Positions 21,076 through 32,865 of a stretch of DNA of 64,000 nt are shown in pieces. Each line of letters begins with the position of its first letter. Position 1 is the first letter of the stretch. The notes under the pieces were generated by a model that was not told where the DNA came from, ran no database searches, and saw nothing but the letters and a program-made list of their open reading frames with translations. The stretch covers positions 62,001-126,000 of the forward strand of contig JADDOH010000163.1 in NCBI GenBank assembly GCA_016648135.1. The letters run 5' to 3'. Both the position numbers and the translations under genes were made by a program. The DNA is from Agrypnia vestita (Eukaryota > Arthropoda > Insecta > Trichoptera > Phryganeidae).

Positions 21076-21649
21076 AATAATTGCAGACTTCACTAGATTC
21101 GTCCATCAAGTCGGTGAAGAAGAATATTTCAGTACGCGCATAAAAGAACCAAGTAGAATAAAACCTTTTTAACAATAATGTTAGAGTCCTGCATACAATA
21201 CCTACTTATAAATTTTGATGAACTTATTCTTGCGGTCAAAAAAAATATTATTCACGAAACTATTAGGTACACTAATAAAAGTCCAACTGCTTTTGACTCA
21301 CACGGAAACTTGATATCTCACTTAACCTACGGTTATTGTGTATTCTTGAGAATCTCTTGGGATAGTATTATTGGATTGGCCATTTTCTTCCCATGACTAT
21401 GATTGGATTAAGTGTTGTTCTTTTCTTTGAAATAATCTGTAGCGGACTGGCGTAGCAAATCGATTGTATATGTTAATGCGTTCCCAAATTCTTTAGGTAC
21501 TAGCGTATAACTTAGGACGTATGCTGGGAAGTGAATTTGCTACAATTCTTTACTCTGGTAAACTTCGTTTGTACCAGGTATCAAAATTCTCCGCAAATTA
21601 TTACAAGCCATAGATTTTCGCTCTTAATTTCAAATACAAATCAATTCCG

Positions 21650-22260
21650 TGTCATTATTATTATCATGGAATAGCATATCATATTTGATTATCATAAGAC
21701 TATCGAAACATCGAGAACATCTATAACAATCTGGAGTGATCTGCGATCTTCGGGAAGCATTTACAAACTTCTAGAAACCCCTGGAAAAGCCTAGAAGCAA
21801 CGAAGACCTTCTCATAAACACTAAAATGATCCAGAAGGTACAAAAGTATCAGCGTTCGGATATAAAAACGGCGCCGATCGCGGCGCGTCGAGTAATCGCG
21901 TTTGACAGGTGGATTCGTTGTGTGCGTGCGAACCGCGAAAAGCAATGGCCGGGATGGCCAGTCGGAGCGATAAATCAGAGAAAATAATCGGCGAAGTACG
22001 TTATTGGTGAAAAGAATCAGCGATAAATAATACGTACGAGAATGAAATATTCCAACTAGTGATATAAACGTGGTACACACCGATAATAAAGTTTTTATTT
22101 ACGTGTAGTATATTACGAAATAGTGTAGTGTAATTAAAAGTAGAGCGTCAAGTTTCATTCGTTATAAGGACTTTATACATTGAAAAAATAATGAATCATT
22201 TATTAATAAACCGCTATTTATTTTTTAGTGTTTTCATTCATTCTTCCCCAGCCGCGACAC
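21650..22260 (+). mobile_element. LTR (family H), copy A, diverged
   Basis: Matches the other two LTRs (39569-40096 minus; 50807-51409 plus) in order: ATCGAGAAC, a CTAGAAAC..CCTGGAA.AGCCTAGAAGC block, a TATA-like GATATAAAAACG at about 21860, a GC-rich stretch, GGCCAGTCGGAGCGATAAAT, AATAAAGTTTTTAT with a polyadenylation word, GTGTTTTCATTCATTC and a terminal GCGACACGTGACA. No gag/pol coding follows, so it is a solo LTR or relic. The left boundary is uncertain. A 119-codon minus-strand ORF inside it (21721-22080) is not a gene. Confidence 0.6.
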
Positions 22261-22265
22261 GTGAC

Positions 22266-23310
22266 ATTACATTATGATTTGAACATTAAAATTATAATAA
22301 AAATAATAAATCGACCATGATGCAGAATTCTGTGAAAAGTGTTGACAATCTGTATTGAAAATCCATTATTTGCTGCATAAAACATTCGCTTGCATTAAAG
22401 ACCTTTTGTTTTATAAAGACAAAAGAAAGTTTTCATAAAAATGCTTGAAAATGGAAAAATATGTGCAGATGTATTTGAATTTTTCACATAAGAGAGTCTA
22501 GTTGTGCTGTATTTTTTGATAGAATAGTACAGTTTTATAGAATTTTTAAAATAATAGAAATTTTAATTATTATAACAAAATGTTATTTATGTCAGTATGT
22601 TACCAGTAAAAAAAATTAAATTATTAAATATTTTTGGTGGTTATATACTAACACAAATATTATTTTGTTGAAATTTTTGACCACAAAGTCAATGTCTTAA
22701 ATATTAAAACTATTATTAAAATTAAGTATTAGAGTTAACATGCACTTTATCACCATTTTCACCATGCTGGACCATTTCAGAAATCTGTAATCGAGAGTGA
22801 ACAAGGATTCTAGAGGTTTTTTTTCCATATTGATCAATAAATTCGTTTCCTCAACTAACCATAAGCCTAATCGAGATTTTTCTTACATATGTTCCAGATA
22901 AAAATATTATTGTAATAAATCTTGAGAGATTAAGATATAATGAGAGATCATGAATTAAAGATATAAATTTAATATTGTATTTCTGCATTAAAACTTTTTT
23001 CTACCAATATATTTTCTATGTGAAAAATACCGAATTATTTTACTTAATTACTTTAATATTCAGTTGATATTTTTGATAAATTTACTGTCGTTATTAAAAA
23101 GCGTATGCAATATGTGTATATAAGTATAATTTTGAAAAAAATATATTCGTGGATATGCTGGACTGAATTTTAAACTAAAAAGAAAAAAACTGCATTTATA
23201 TTTAAGCTACTTTTTTAAGTATATATAATTTGTCTTCTTGTGCTTCACTATTACTTATATTTATTTATAAATATTATAAGTATTATAATAGTATGTATTT
23301 GTAAGTATTA
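22266..23310. other. AT-rich, no gene seen
   Basis: Long, very AT-rich stretch with no supported ORF. Confidence 0.5.
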
Positions 23311-23317
23311 TATTTAT

Positions 23318-23390
23318 ATTGCGGACTAGGTCTTGCACATACAACCTGGTTACGCTAGAATAAACTTATTATTATTATATAATTTTATCA
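23318..23390 (+). repeat. LINE tail fragment
   Basis: AGAATAAACTTATTATTATTA at 23359-23379 matches AGAATAAACTTATTAT at the 3' end of the LINE near 48610-48630. The sequence before it (TGCGGACTAGGTCTTGCACA) does not, so only the tail type is shared. Confidence 0.35.
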
Positions 23391-24742
23391 CTTAAGCTTG
23401 TGAATTTTCAAAAGTTGATTTTCAAAGTTTTTAAAGAATAGAGACAAGTTAAAGGTTATATTTAGGAAAAGAAAAATTTTAAAACATTATTTTAAATTTA
23501 AAGTAGACTTTCCCTTACGATATTTACTCATATCGTAAATGATAGAATGTTCATTAATGCCTACTTTACCTTAAAACTTATTCAATACTGCTATTCGGCG
23601 TAACTGTTCACGATAGCAAAAAGTAGGTTTCTCGAAATAAGATTTGAAACAATACGACAGTCGGACTGCTGCTTGGGACTATTATTTGTACCCGACGATG
23701 CCGCCAACAATAGGAGCCAATTTTGGACAGTAAGGTCATCGGTGATTAATCTTGATTTCTCGACGAGAATGAATTGCCTTCATCAACTTCTATAATCTTC
23801 CTCGCTCCTTCCAAAGCAATAATTATTATTTTAATAGCTCCTTTCAGATGCTCTTTGCCGCCTACAAAACTAGAATACATATTAATAATACTGCTAGACG
23901 TAATAATATTTCAAGTTAAGTTAAAATTCTCGGTTGGAATATAAAAAAATATAGATTGGTACGTCGAAAAGATACAAATGTCTAACTAATCTAGTTACCC
24001 ATGCAGGTAGTGTTTTCTGCCAAGTATAATGCAACTTTTACTTTTGAAAGTGCACAGAGAACACGAGTACTGGAAAATAAACAAACATCCCGTTGCACGA
24101 TCCACTAAGTGTATGATTCTATTACGTAATAAAATTGTATTGTTAAAGTCTTATTGTATAATATACTTATATATCGTCAATTTTAGTTTTTAAAACATCG
24201 CTACAAAAGTGAAATAACTTTCAGGAGATGTTATTTATTAATTTAATTAATATTACATACAGAGTATTTCATTTTATTTTATTTTAGTCTATTTAAACAA
24301 TAATGAGTTCATATTTTTGGTCGCTTCGGTCATAATGATTTGTCTGCTAAAGATTAGGTCAACTCCAATAATATTTTTAAAAATGCAACCTCACAATTCA
24401 AAGAAACCAGACAATACGAAGGAATGTATTATTTGTTTTTTTAGTTTCTTATTAATGTTTTTTCTTTATTGTTTTCTCTGTTCAATTAAAAATGATTTTA
24501 GATTTACATGGCCGTTCAGAATCTTCTGGTTTGTATTTTCTAGGAAATTATATCGTGTTCTATCATCCGTCATTAGGGATTTTTTCCTGTGGAGTTATTT
24601 GGGCTACTCTACCGTGTCTCTAGGCTACGAAATATCCCATGGCAAAGTCCATCATAGCAATACGTAACGACCTGGAAATGGTATCCAAAATCCAGATCTA
24701 GGATCGAAAATACATGTCAGAATAGTTTTTTTTTATTAGTTT
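23391..24742. other. No gene seen
   Basis: Mixed AT-rich DNA with a slightly more complex section at 23580-23870. A 116-codon plus-strand ORF at 24317-24667 is rich in Phe, Ser, Ile and Leu, as expected of random AT-rich translation, and I do not support it. Confidence 0.45.
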
Positions 24743-24909
24743 TTTTTTACGCTTCAACAGGCCAGGAGGCCCAAATACAGAATCGAAATACATCACAAAA
24801 CACCCAGGCAAAGTAAATCACACAAATTAAATTGTGACCTCACCGGGAATCGAACCCGGAACCTTCAGTGTGAGAAGCCAATGTCATACCCACTGCGCTA
24901 CGAGGACCG
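24743..24909 (-). repeat. SINE B copy 1, near full length
   Basis: The minus strand begins CGGTCCTCGTAGCGCAGTGG (A-box region), continues with a tRNA-like anticodon arm and the B box GGTTCGATTCC (24846-24856 on the plus strand as its complement), then a body CTGGGTGTTTTGTGATGTAT, TGGGCCTCCTGGCCTGTTGA, AGCGTAAAAAAAA. The tRNA part is close to a real tRNA, but the 3' acceptor strand mismatches the 5' strand and no CCA-ready end follows, so it is a tRNA-derived SINE. Copies at 42775-42903 and 37743-37865. Confidence 0.8.
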
Positions 24910-27890
24910 TCTACGTTAGTTACGCCTTAGTTAAGAAAACATACATAGAATATTAAGAAAGCGATGGTTATTAAAAGGTATATAATAGAATTAGGAATTT
25001 AATATCAGAATAATGTTTATAAATGAATATATAAACCAAACCATCATTCGTCAAATGCAAATATTTGTATCTTTACAAGTTTAATTCCTTCATGTTGTGC
25101 CTGAGTATGACACAATTAATAAAGCTTTCTTTATTTATGTCATCATAATCACAATATGATTGTTATGACGTTAATATTAATTAGCGCATTTCTTTTCAAA
25201 TTATTTTTATTATTATTATTCAATGACATAATTGTCATTGTAGTTACATATTATATAAAACGCTGTTAGATATGTTAATAGACTTTATCTTATATTTTGT
25301 GTATAACCAAACTACTTAATGTTTTTATATTTATATTGAAGCTCTCTTTTTTATGTAATTTTTTTTGTTACACGAGGAATTAAATTAATAACATGAAATT
25401 TTCAATACCCAACAAACATTGTACCAAGGTATAACAATTGACTGTTAATGTCAGATAAATGATTTTTAATGTAATTTTTAATTTCTTCTTTGTATCGCAT
25501 ACTAACATTTTTTATTTATTTGTTCCAGGTAAGTGTTACATCTGTATTTCACACGTAAGGCCTAAGATTAACGCGAAAGGTATGTCGAATTGTATATAGC
25601 ATTTCAATGTTTATCTGATTGTGAAGGAGGTCGGTCGGTTAAACTTGTTACATTATAAGAGATTTAATCTTTAATGTTAGGAATAGAGAAGGCCTATGAT
25701 AGAGACACCGTTAGCTTTTTTGGTAATGAATTTCGCTTGATGGGTTTGAGATTTATTATTTTATGTGAGTAGTGTGGGCGTAGCCAAACAGTAAAAATAT
25801 ACACAGAAGATCAACACTTCAGCTTAGCCAAGTAATTAAATTCTCATAATAAAACTGTTTCAGCGATATGTATCATATCAATATTAAAAAATCTAGAAGA
25901 GATGAACGCACTGTTATTTATTTTATTGATCGTGTATTCTTTCTTTATAAGTGTACAAATAGCAATTTCTTTACAAGCGTACAAATAACAGTAAATTTAT
26001 TTTCCCTATTTTCGTAAAAATTTCACCTCAAGGGCGCTTTACACAAACATTGTTTAGTACTACATTAGTTTTTAATTTAATAGAAATTATTTTACGGAGA
26101 GAAGAGAGTTCCATGCCCTTGGGCCTGCCACCGTAAATATACTAATCTTAGTCTTCCGGCATTAGATGATCGGTTCTACAACCTTTCCTGCAGCTAAAAA
26201 TAGAAATGTACCAATGTTTAACACAACTTTTGTGCCAAACAAGTCATATTTATTTTGCAACTAAGCTGTACATCATCATTCATCTAACCTTAAAAAATGT
26301 TAAAAAGATTGACGAGATTAAAAAAAGATGTATGGGTAAGTGAAATTGATGCAGACATATTAAAAAGTGTACTAAAAACGACAAGGAAGTTTAAAAAAAT
26401 AAAATAAATCGGAAAAAACTAGTCCGCCCCAGCACAGGAACACCTGGTGAGGAGGACTATGAACACAAACACCAATAACCACTTATAGATACTATATTAT
26501 ATTACATACTTATACTCGTATATGAATAGAACCTAGTAAAAAAATTAAATAAAAAAATAATGGCTAATCTACAACATTAAAACTACCCTCTACTATCAAA
26601 GTAGGAGTCAAACTAATGAGCATATATGTAAATATTTCTAATTAGGTCTAGAATAGGAATAAAATAGATGCAGCATCGTGCACTGTACCAGTACACTACA
26701 CAACTAACTGTCAAAATAATTTATTTATCAGCAAATAAAAACTTTAGACCTAAAATGATCACATAGATATATAGTAAAAAAAGTTATTGCACATATCTCT
26801 CATTCTTAACTGCAAACATCTTTTGTTCTTCAATAACAGATAACCAACTTTGTTGTTCGATCATTTATATTAATAAAAAGAATATAGGTACTTTGTATAA
26901 TACCACTATTTATTAAATTATCAACATATTTCAGGGCCAATGGTCTCTTTATCAGGATACAACGTATACAAAATATTTTTATTCGAAGTGTTGAATTAAT
27001 TTAATTGGAAGAATTGTAAAACATAAAATAAATATATGGGAGTTGAATAACTAACTAAACTAACTATTTTTTTCTTTTTAAAGCAATGGCACACCTATGA
27101 TTCAAGATCTTTATTATTGGAGCGATCATAAAATTAATATCGTTATAATATTTTTAAAGTCGTTGTACTCTGTATAAATTTAATAAATTAATTAATTTAA
27201 AATTTAATAAAAGCAGTTGTTTAAATCATATAATATCCAGAGAAAGATTTTAAATTAAACAAAAAAGAAATTGTAATTTAAATAAAAATTTCAAATAACC
27301 TTATTATTTGACCTCACTTTTGATTGAGGTACTAATCGTCAAGCTTAAAGTTCATGAACTTTCGGCACCTAAAAGGTTTGAAAGTTACTTAAAAGTTCGC
27401 GAACAGGAAGTGAAAAGTAATTGTAACCTTCCATTTACTCAATTCCCACCGACGTCCCGCAAGGTCTACCAAGCGGTCCACGTTTTCGTTAACAGTAATT
27501 ATTTTGCATTTTAAATGGCGAATTATTTTAAATTTAGGATAACTGATTATATAACATAAGAGAATCCCGGTTTTATTTTTAGATTTATTGTATCACATGA
27601 TTTTTTTTTATTCTTAGTTTTTATAACTTAACCTAATTTTTCTAGATACATTTTGTTTTTCTTACATTATATCCTTTTTCACTATTCTAATATAATGGTA
27701 CTAATGATTACATTAACTATATATATATGACAATGCCCCTCACTTTTAAACACGAGAACAATCTATTAAAGGTGGGTAATCATTAATAATCTCATTCTGT
27801 TATTAAAATATTTGTAATTAACACCGTTATGTACAATATAATTAAATACGTAAATATTAAAGAATTAAGTTTATTATTTCGGTCGTTAGA
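24910..27890. other. Long AT-rich segment, no gene seen
   Basis: No supported gene. The 26010-26063 block repeats 9318-9372. Part of 26920-26975 (CAGGGCCAATGGTCTCTTTA, TCAGGATACAACG) looks like the hairpin type of repeat seen at 27.9 kb but I find no clear second copy. Short ORFs (for example 27308-27514) show no domain. Confidence 0.45.
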
Positions 27891-27894
27891 CATA

Positions 27895-28065
27895 TTTAAC
27901 TATTTAATTTATGCCTCCGCAAACAGTAATCAGTCCTTCCTATACCTCCACAGGTACATGTCTTTCTTCTGATGACGTTGAATACGACTTCAACGAAACG
28001 TCGAGAATAGTTTCTCGGAAAAACATACGGTTCGTATAAAATATCCGTAACCATTTACAGTTAAA
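27895..28065 (+). repeat. CGACGTTTCGTTG hairpin repeat, copy 2
   Basis: Contains CCTCCACAGGTACATGTCTT, CTGATGACGTTGAATACGAC, TTCAACGAAACGTCGAGAAT, CTCGGAAAAACATACGGTTC and AAATATCCGTAACCATTTAC, matching the right two-thirds of 57242-57467 and, inverted, 5398-5560. The words GTTGAATACGACTTCAAC form an imperfect hairpin. An A run follows. Confidence 0.65.
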
Positions 28066-28211
28066 TTAAAAAAAAAAAAAAAACAAATAAATTTTAAAGG
28101 ACAAGGGTATTATGGAATACAAGGAAAGAATAGTCACAAATACTTGTACAATAACATACATGGACAAATAATGGAGTTCTTGGTGAAAAAAAATTAAACA
28201 CTTTTTTTTTT

Positions 28212-28830
28212 GCACACACGGGAAAATCTTCTATGTCGTAGTATTATTAACAGGGTGTACCAAGGCTAGCAGCAGAAACATTGCTGGTAGATTACTGTAT
28301 TTTATGAGTCTAAAATGTTCAAGCAACAATAACCTAATATCAATAGTTGTGGAGATATTTGACATCAAAGTTTGCGTTATTTCAATATTATTTTTTGTAA
28401 AATGTTGGACTTTTGTTTCAGTGATTTATATCGAATATAAAAAATCATTTCCTTTAATACAAGTTAAATAAAATAATAAAAACCTTTCGAAAAAATTCCA
28501 ATTAGAATTTCTGCAGGGTTTTTATTGTTTTATTTGTAACTTGTTTTGAAACGCATGAATTTTCAGTATCGATAAAAGTTTATTTAATGATGATTCAACT
28601 TCGTAATTCAGAAATATTTTTAAAAAATGGAAACTTTAATATTGCATATCTCCATAACTATTGATTTATTTCATGGTTTCTTGAACATTTTCGGCTCATA
28701 ATCAAGGCAGGAATCCACCTGTTAAGTATTATGGACTAGTTCTGTTACATCTTGTATATATTATGTATCTTTTTTAATGCTATATGTATATATTCTACGA
28801 CGTAGAAGATTTTCCCCTTTTAGTGTGTTA
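28212..28830. mobile_element. Outer inverted repeat enclosing MITE E
   Basis: CACACGGGAAAATCTTCTAT (left, about 28216-28247 with GTCGTAG) is inverted as CTACGACGTAGAAGATTTTC (right, about 28795-28829). These arms lie outside the ends of the MITE at 28251-28757. Either one older element was entered by another, or a single element has very long arms with a gap. Confidence 0.55.
28251..28757. mobile_element. Long-inverted-repeat MITE (family E), copy 2
   Basis: The left end CAGGGTGTACCAAGGCTAG pairs with the right end CTAGTTCTGTTACATCTTG. The arms extend about 120 bp, with inverted partners such as AAAATGTTCAAGCAAC and TCAATAGTTGTGGAGATAT. The interior matches 10035-10501 (CCAATTAGAATTTC, GTTTTGAAACGCATGAATTT). 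Non-coding. A single arm of the same family is at 59066-59215. Confidence 0.7.
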
Positions 28831-29500
28831 AAAAACTATTATTTCATATTCTTTTTTTTTCACCAGTAACTGCACATTTTGTCCGTGCATAAGATATCGG
28901 TATACGAGTGTTTTTTTGCTATTTTTTCTTGTGTTTTTTTGGAATTTTAGCATTTTTTTTGTGTGTTTCTGTCTTCTAAGAGTTTTTAGAAACCACGAAA
29001 TATCATTAAACAAAATTGTTAATTAAGTGTTTTGGAATAGACTACAATGCACACTCCGCCAATTAAATCCCTGCGTGAAATTGACTATAATATTCTGCAA
29101 TTTCGTAAGGCAACTCGATCAAATTGCTCGCGTCTTTGGTCAATGCGAAATTGGCTTAATCCTGCGATTACGATTTGATGTTGCTTTCAACGTAATTATA
29201 CCATGTGTATCGACTCACAAAAGGCAGTTGTTATTATTACAAATATGAGGTTGTAAGAAAACTGGTTTAGCCATTACTGACAAAGCAATGCATTAGAATT
29301 TTCAATCTGGGAATATAATTCATCTGCGCTTGATGTGAGTGAGAGTTGTGATTTTCTTTGCGTTGACCTACAATGTAGAATCTTTTACCTGCATGTTGTG
29401 TACTCACACTTCATTAACTAGGCGAAACATTTCAAGTCATTCAGATGTGTGATAAATAGAAAATGGAATGAAAAATTATAGAATACGATGATCGTAAAGT
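28831..29500. other. No gene seen
   Basis: The section 29030-29420 is more complex than its surroundings and holds a 73-codon plus-strand ORF (29027-29248) with no recognised domain. Not supported as a gene. Confidence 0.4.
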
Positions 29501-29506
29501 GTATTT

Positions 29507-30135
29507 ATATTATTAATATTTTTAATATTTAAAGCATTAACTTTGTGGTTAGACATTATAACAAAATGTTAGTTAAATAAGTATAAACCATTACCAGATT
29601 TTAGAATTACGACACTTTTTCTGAATTTTCAAACCAACTCATAGAAAATAATCATTAATTAGACATAAAAACAGGTAATAAAATAATATTAAATTCCAAT
29701 AATGAATGTTTAAAATTAAATATTTTAGAAAATTTTAACTTTAGGAAAGCTGCATAATAAAGCGTTATACATAATAAAACACCGCTAATACATAATCTAA
29801 TCAATTTTCTATACAGCCCTTTGTTCAATTTAACTTTTACAAAAGATTTGCTAATCATCACTTTAGACCCCGCCCCTCCCACTCCCCCTTCCTCGTAGAC
29901 TTCTGAATTAATTCATTTTGTAGGCAATTTAGTGCATGTTAGTCCTTGATAAGATTAACACGCATGTGATAAATATTTGTGAAAGTTTAACAATACAACG
30001 GTTGTTTGTATAATGTTCTGAACGTAGTATTGTAATGTTTGTCCTGACGAAGAGACTATTACGTCTCGAAACCGGTAGACCTAAAATCTGGTTGTGGTTA
30101 TACTAATTTGACTAACATTCTGCATTGATTAAATT
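29507..30135. mobile_element. CGAAGAGAC/GTCTCGAAA element, copy 2, with inverted arms
   Basis: The left arm (AAAATGTTAGTTAAATAAGT then CAGATTTTAG, about 29565-29605) is inverted at the right (CTAAAATCTGGTTGTGG then CTAACATTCTG, about 30080-30122). The right arm also carries GACGAAGAGACTATTACGTC and TCGAAACCGGTAGAC, the hairpin core shared with 11880-12010. The interior includes an AT-rich part and a 75-codon minus-strand ORF without recognised domain. Confidence 0.5.
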
Positions 30136-30329
30136 ATTTCATTGATTTTGAACAGAAAACTGACATATTTCATGTTCATATCTGCATCATTTTCATCATA
30201 ACAATTCTTTGTTTATTGGGCTACTTTCATTCTAAATTGAATTCTACAACATTTTGTACTCATGTTTAATTTAATTGAAAAAACCGACGCAACTGCATTG
30301 TACTGTATAATAATACTTTCAAATTATTA

Positions 30330-30425
30330 AATTCATCAACTTCATCACCAGCCATTGTTAATGCACAGCTGGATGAGGGCGTCTGCCACTCTTAACAATG
30401 TCGTTCTCACTGCTCCGACTATTTA
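30330..30425. repeat. Possible LINE 3' UTR remnant
   Basis: CATCAACTTCATCACCAGCC followed by AATGCACAGCTGGATGAGGG and GCGTCTGCCACTC is reminiscent of the 'ATC repeat plus ...CTGGA.....GCCTC' 3' ends of insect RTE-type LINEs. Weak and short. Confidence 0.3.
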
Positions 30426-30908
30426 TTATATCCATCAAGACTTGTGTATCCTCTAGAATCTAGAGTCTCGATCATTATTTCCCTCTTGGATATCATCCAG
30501 AAATTTTCTATTATCGATTACGCGTCTTGAAATATGGTCCACTCATTTGCATTTTCGTTTTTCGTACCGCGTGTCTACGAGAGAGATTCTTGAGAGATTT
30601 TCGTCTGACGAAGATTTTTCTTTTCATGAGATACTTTGGCGACATCTCGGCTTGCATAGTCCCTTGTGCTCACATACCAAGCCTCAAAGATTGACCCCCT
30701 TTTTACGATTGTTGTACATTATCAATTTTCATTGAAGCAAAAACGTATTTTTTTTTACAAACCGACAAACAAACAGAAGTTTCCTTATATGTGGGATAGA
30801 AAAGCGAAGGCAGCAATATCCAAAAAGTTAAAAAAAAATGTTTTGAATGCAGTCACCCAGAATAACAAATTAAAAAGTGTTCAATTCTAGATTTTATGTA
30901 TTTATCCC
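30426..30908. other. No gene seen
   Basis: Moderately complex DNA up to about 30720, then AT-rich. Overlapping short ORFs (30547-30735, 30666-30890) show no domain. Confidence 0.4.
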
Positions 30909-30909
30909 T

Positions 30910-31075
30910 TAGTAGCTTGTTGGTCTTGTGGTTAGGACTCTCGCCTCGTGATCCAAACGTCACTGGTTCGAACCTCACTCCAGCAAGTTAGTCCTATTTT
31001 CATAGCACAAGCGTTTAGCTTAGTTTGAAAATAGTATTCCGTGTTCGCATCTCTATTTAAAAAAAAAAAAAAAAA
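30910..31075 (+). repeat. SINE A copy 5 with long A tail
   Basis: GTAGCTTGTTGGTCTTGTGG, B box GGTTCGAACC, CAGCAAGTTAGTCCTATTTT, CACAAGCGTTTAGCTTAG, then directly ATTCCGTGTTCGCATCTC. About 24 bases present in copy 1 (the AAGAATATTGATG part) are missing. The A run of 17 or more makes this the youngest-looking copy. Confidence 0.88.
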
Positions 31076-31079
31076 CATG

Positions 31080-32315
31080 TTTCCTATAAAATCTCGAATT
31101 TAGTACATTATAAATTTGTAATCTTCAGTGACTGAATTAATTTTTTTTTGGATATTGCTACCTTTGCTTTAATACCCCAAATATTTTAAGTTACATCTCT
31201 ATGGTTCGTACAAAATATCTTTGTTTCAATACCTAAGTATGTCGAACGATTATAATATTATATTTAAATCTTAAAAATACATGATTTTATGTAACATCAA
31301 GTTCATCGATAACATAAACATAACATAAAACCAATAAATTTGATGTTATATTAAATATAATGTTTTGCACATAGATTTCAGTTTGACTCATCCCATCAAT
31401 TTCTAGCTGATCGCTGAGTTTATCTTATGATCAAAATCACAACACACGGTATTGAGCTTTATTTCATTGTGGACACGCGCCATTAGCAATGACAATACTT
31501 TCATTCACTTTCAATAAATACATAATTGAACTATAATTGAACTGTAACACATAATGTCTGTGTGAATCAGAAATTCAGACTAAAAATCATTTGGTTCGGA
31601 TGAGAAAAGTGGTGCCATATATTTTTAATTTTAAAATTTCTAGTAATCAAAAGTATGAAAATCGGAACCCTAACACAATGTTGCTAGTTAGCGTAATAAC
31701 ATTTTAATTAAATTTGAAATCGTGCTTTTTGCACATTGGTAGGTCCCATTTATCTGAGATTCATTATAAAGTAACTATTCATGCAATTACAGGTGTAATG
31801 AGAAATTCTGAATCACTGTCGGATTACTCTTGAGAGCTACATACGTATGATTCATTTGTGAGAAAACTCATTCTGATATTATTGTGCGAATGCAATTTAT
31901 AAGGTAACATTTCAATTAATTTTATTATTAATCTATTTAAATGTGTAAAAAAAGATAATTGTACATTTTTCTCAAGCAAAACACTGAATCTAAAAAAGTG
32001 AAAATTAAAGAAAATTTATTACTATTTTCCAAGTGACAGATAGAAAGCATTTTTAATTGTGCCTTAAAAAATTGTACAAATCAATATTTTAACGAAAAAA
32101 TATTTTTATATGTTGATTCTGGATTATATTCTGATATTTGATTTTTATTAACTGAATTATATACATATATGATGTATAAATAAGTACCTACCGATTTTCA
32201 ATTCCTTATTGATTTCATTTAAAAACATTAAAAATGCACATTTTGGAATAATATTTTCTAGCAACATTAAAAAATAAATGAATATCTACTTTATAATACG
32301 TATTAGTTTATCACG
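31080..32315. other. AT-rich, no gene seen
   Basis: No supported feature. Confidence 0.5.
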
Positions 32316-32630
32316 ATATATCATAGATGTCTCTTAGAGATGATGTTATTTTTTATATGGAAAAGTAGGTATGGTAACCTTTTTTTGGTGTTCATATGGC
32401 TTATGGCCTATCGTACAACTGGCGTGAGTGATCATTTTACACAATGTAACGTTCACTAATTTCACCCGTGATAAACTAACACATCAAATTTTTAGGTGTT
32501 GTGTATAGTTTATCTTGCACACCTTGTTTCATACGTGAGTTGCATTTAACTACCGCCACCTGTGGTCGGAATTTTGTCATTCCCATAAATCAGTATAGAT
32601 GTCGCCGTTGGTAATGAGATATCTATATTT
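32316..32630 (+). mobile_element. GATGTCTC-type element (family G), full length 2
   Basis: CATAGATGTCTCTTAGAGAT at the left and AATGAGATATCTATA at the right form imperfect inverted ends. The interior aligns with 17014-17314. It ends close to a related repeat block starting at 32719. Confidence 0.72.
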
Positions 32631-32718
32631 TTTATTGGAGTTTTTTTATTACAAATTAAAATCTGTTAAATATCTTCTAATAACACAACTAGCTTAAGTT
32701 ATCAAACACTCATATATA

Positions 32719-32865
32719 TATCCCTCTCCAAACACAAGAGTTAGTCTCTTTTTGAAGAGGTACAGCGAAAAAAAAAATATAATTATAATATTAATAGACT
32801 AGAGCAAAATAGTGTAATTAACTTTATGTTATATTGAGCAAATAAAAATAAAATTAAAAAAAAGG
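32719..32865 (+). repeat. Dispersed repeat, pair member 2
   Basis: CCCTCTCCAAACACAAGAGT then GTCTCTTTTTGAAGAGGTAC and ATTAATAGACTAGA, the second copy of 5672-5812. Confidence 0.55.

Noticed and set aside
21721..22080. A 119-codon minus-strand ORF.
   Set aside because: It is antisense to an LTR and has no recognisable domain.
24317..24667. A 116-codon plus-strand ORF, one of the longest outside transposons.
   Set aside because: Composition (Phe, Ser, Ile, Leu, Lys) fits random AT-rich sequence; no domain seen.
24837..24909. Genuine tRNA gene on the minus strand.
   Set aside because: The acceptor strands do not pair fully, and the same SINE body follows in a second copy at 42775-42903.
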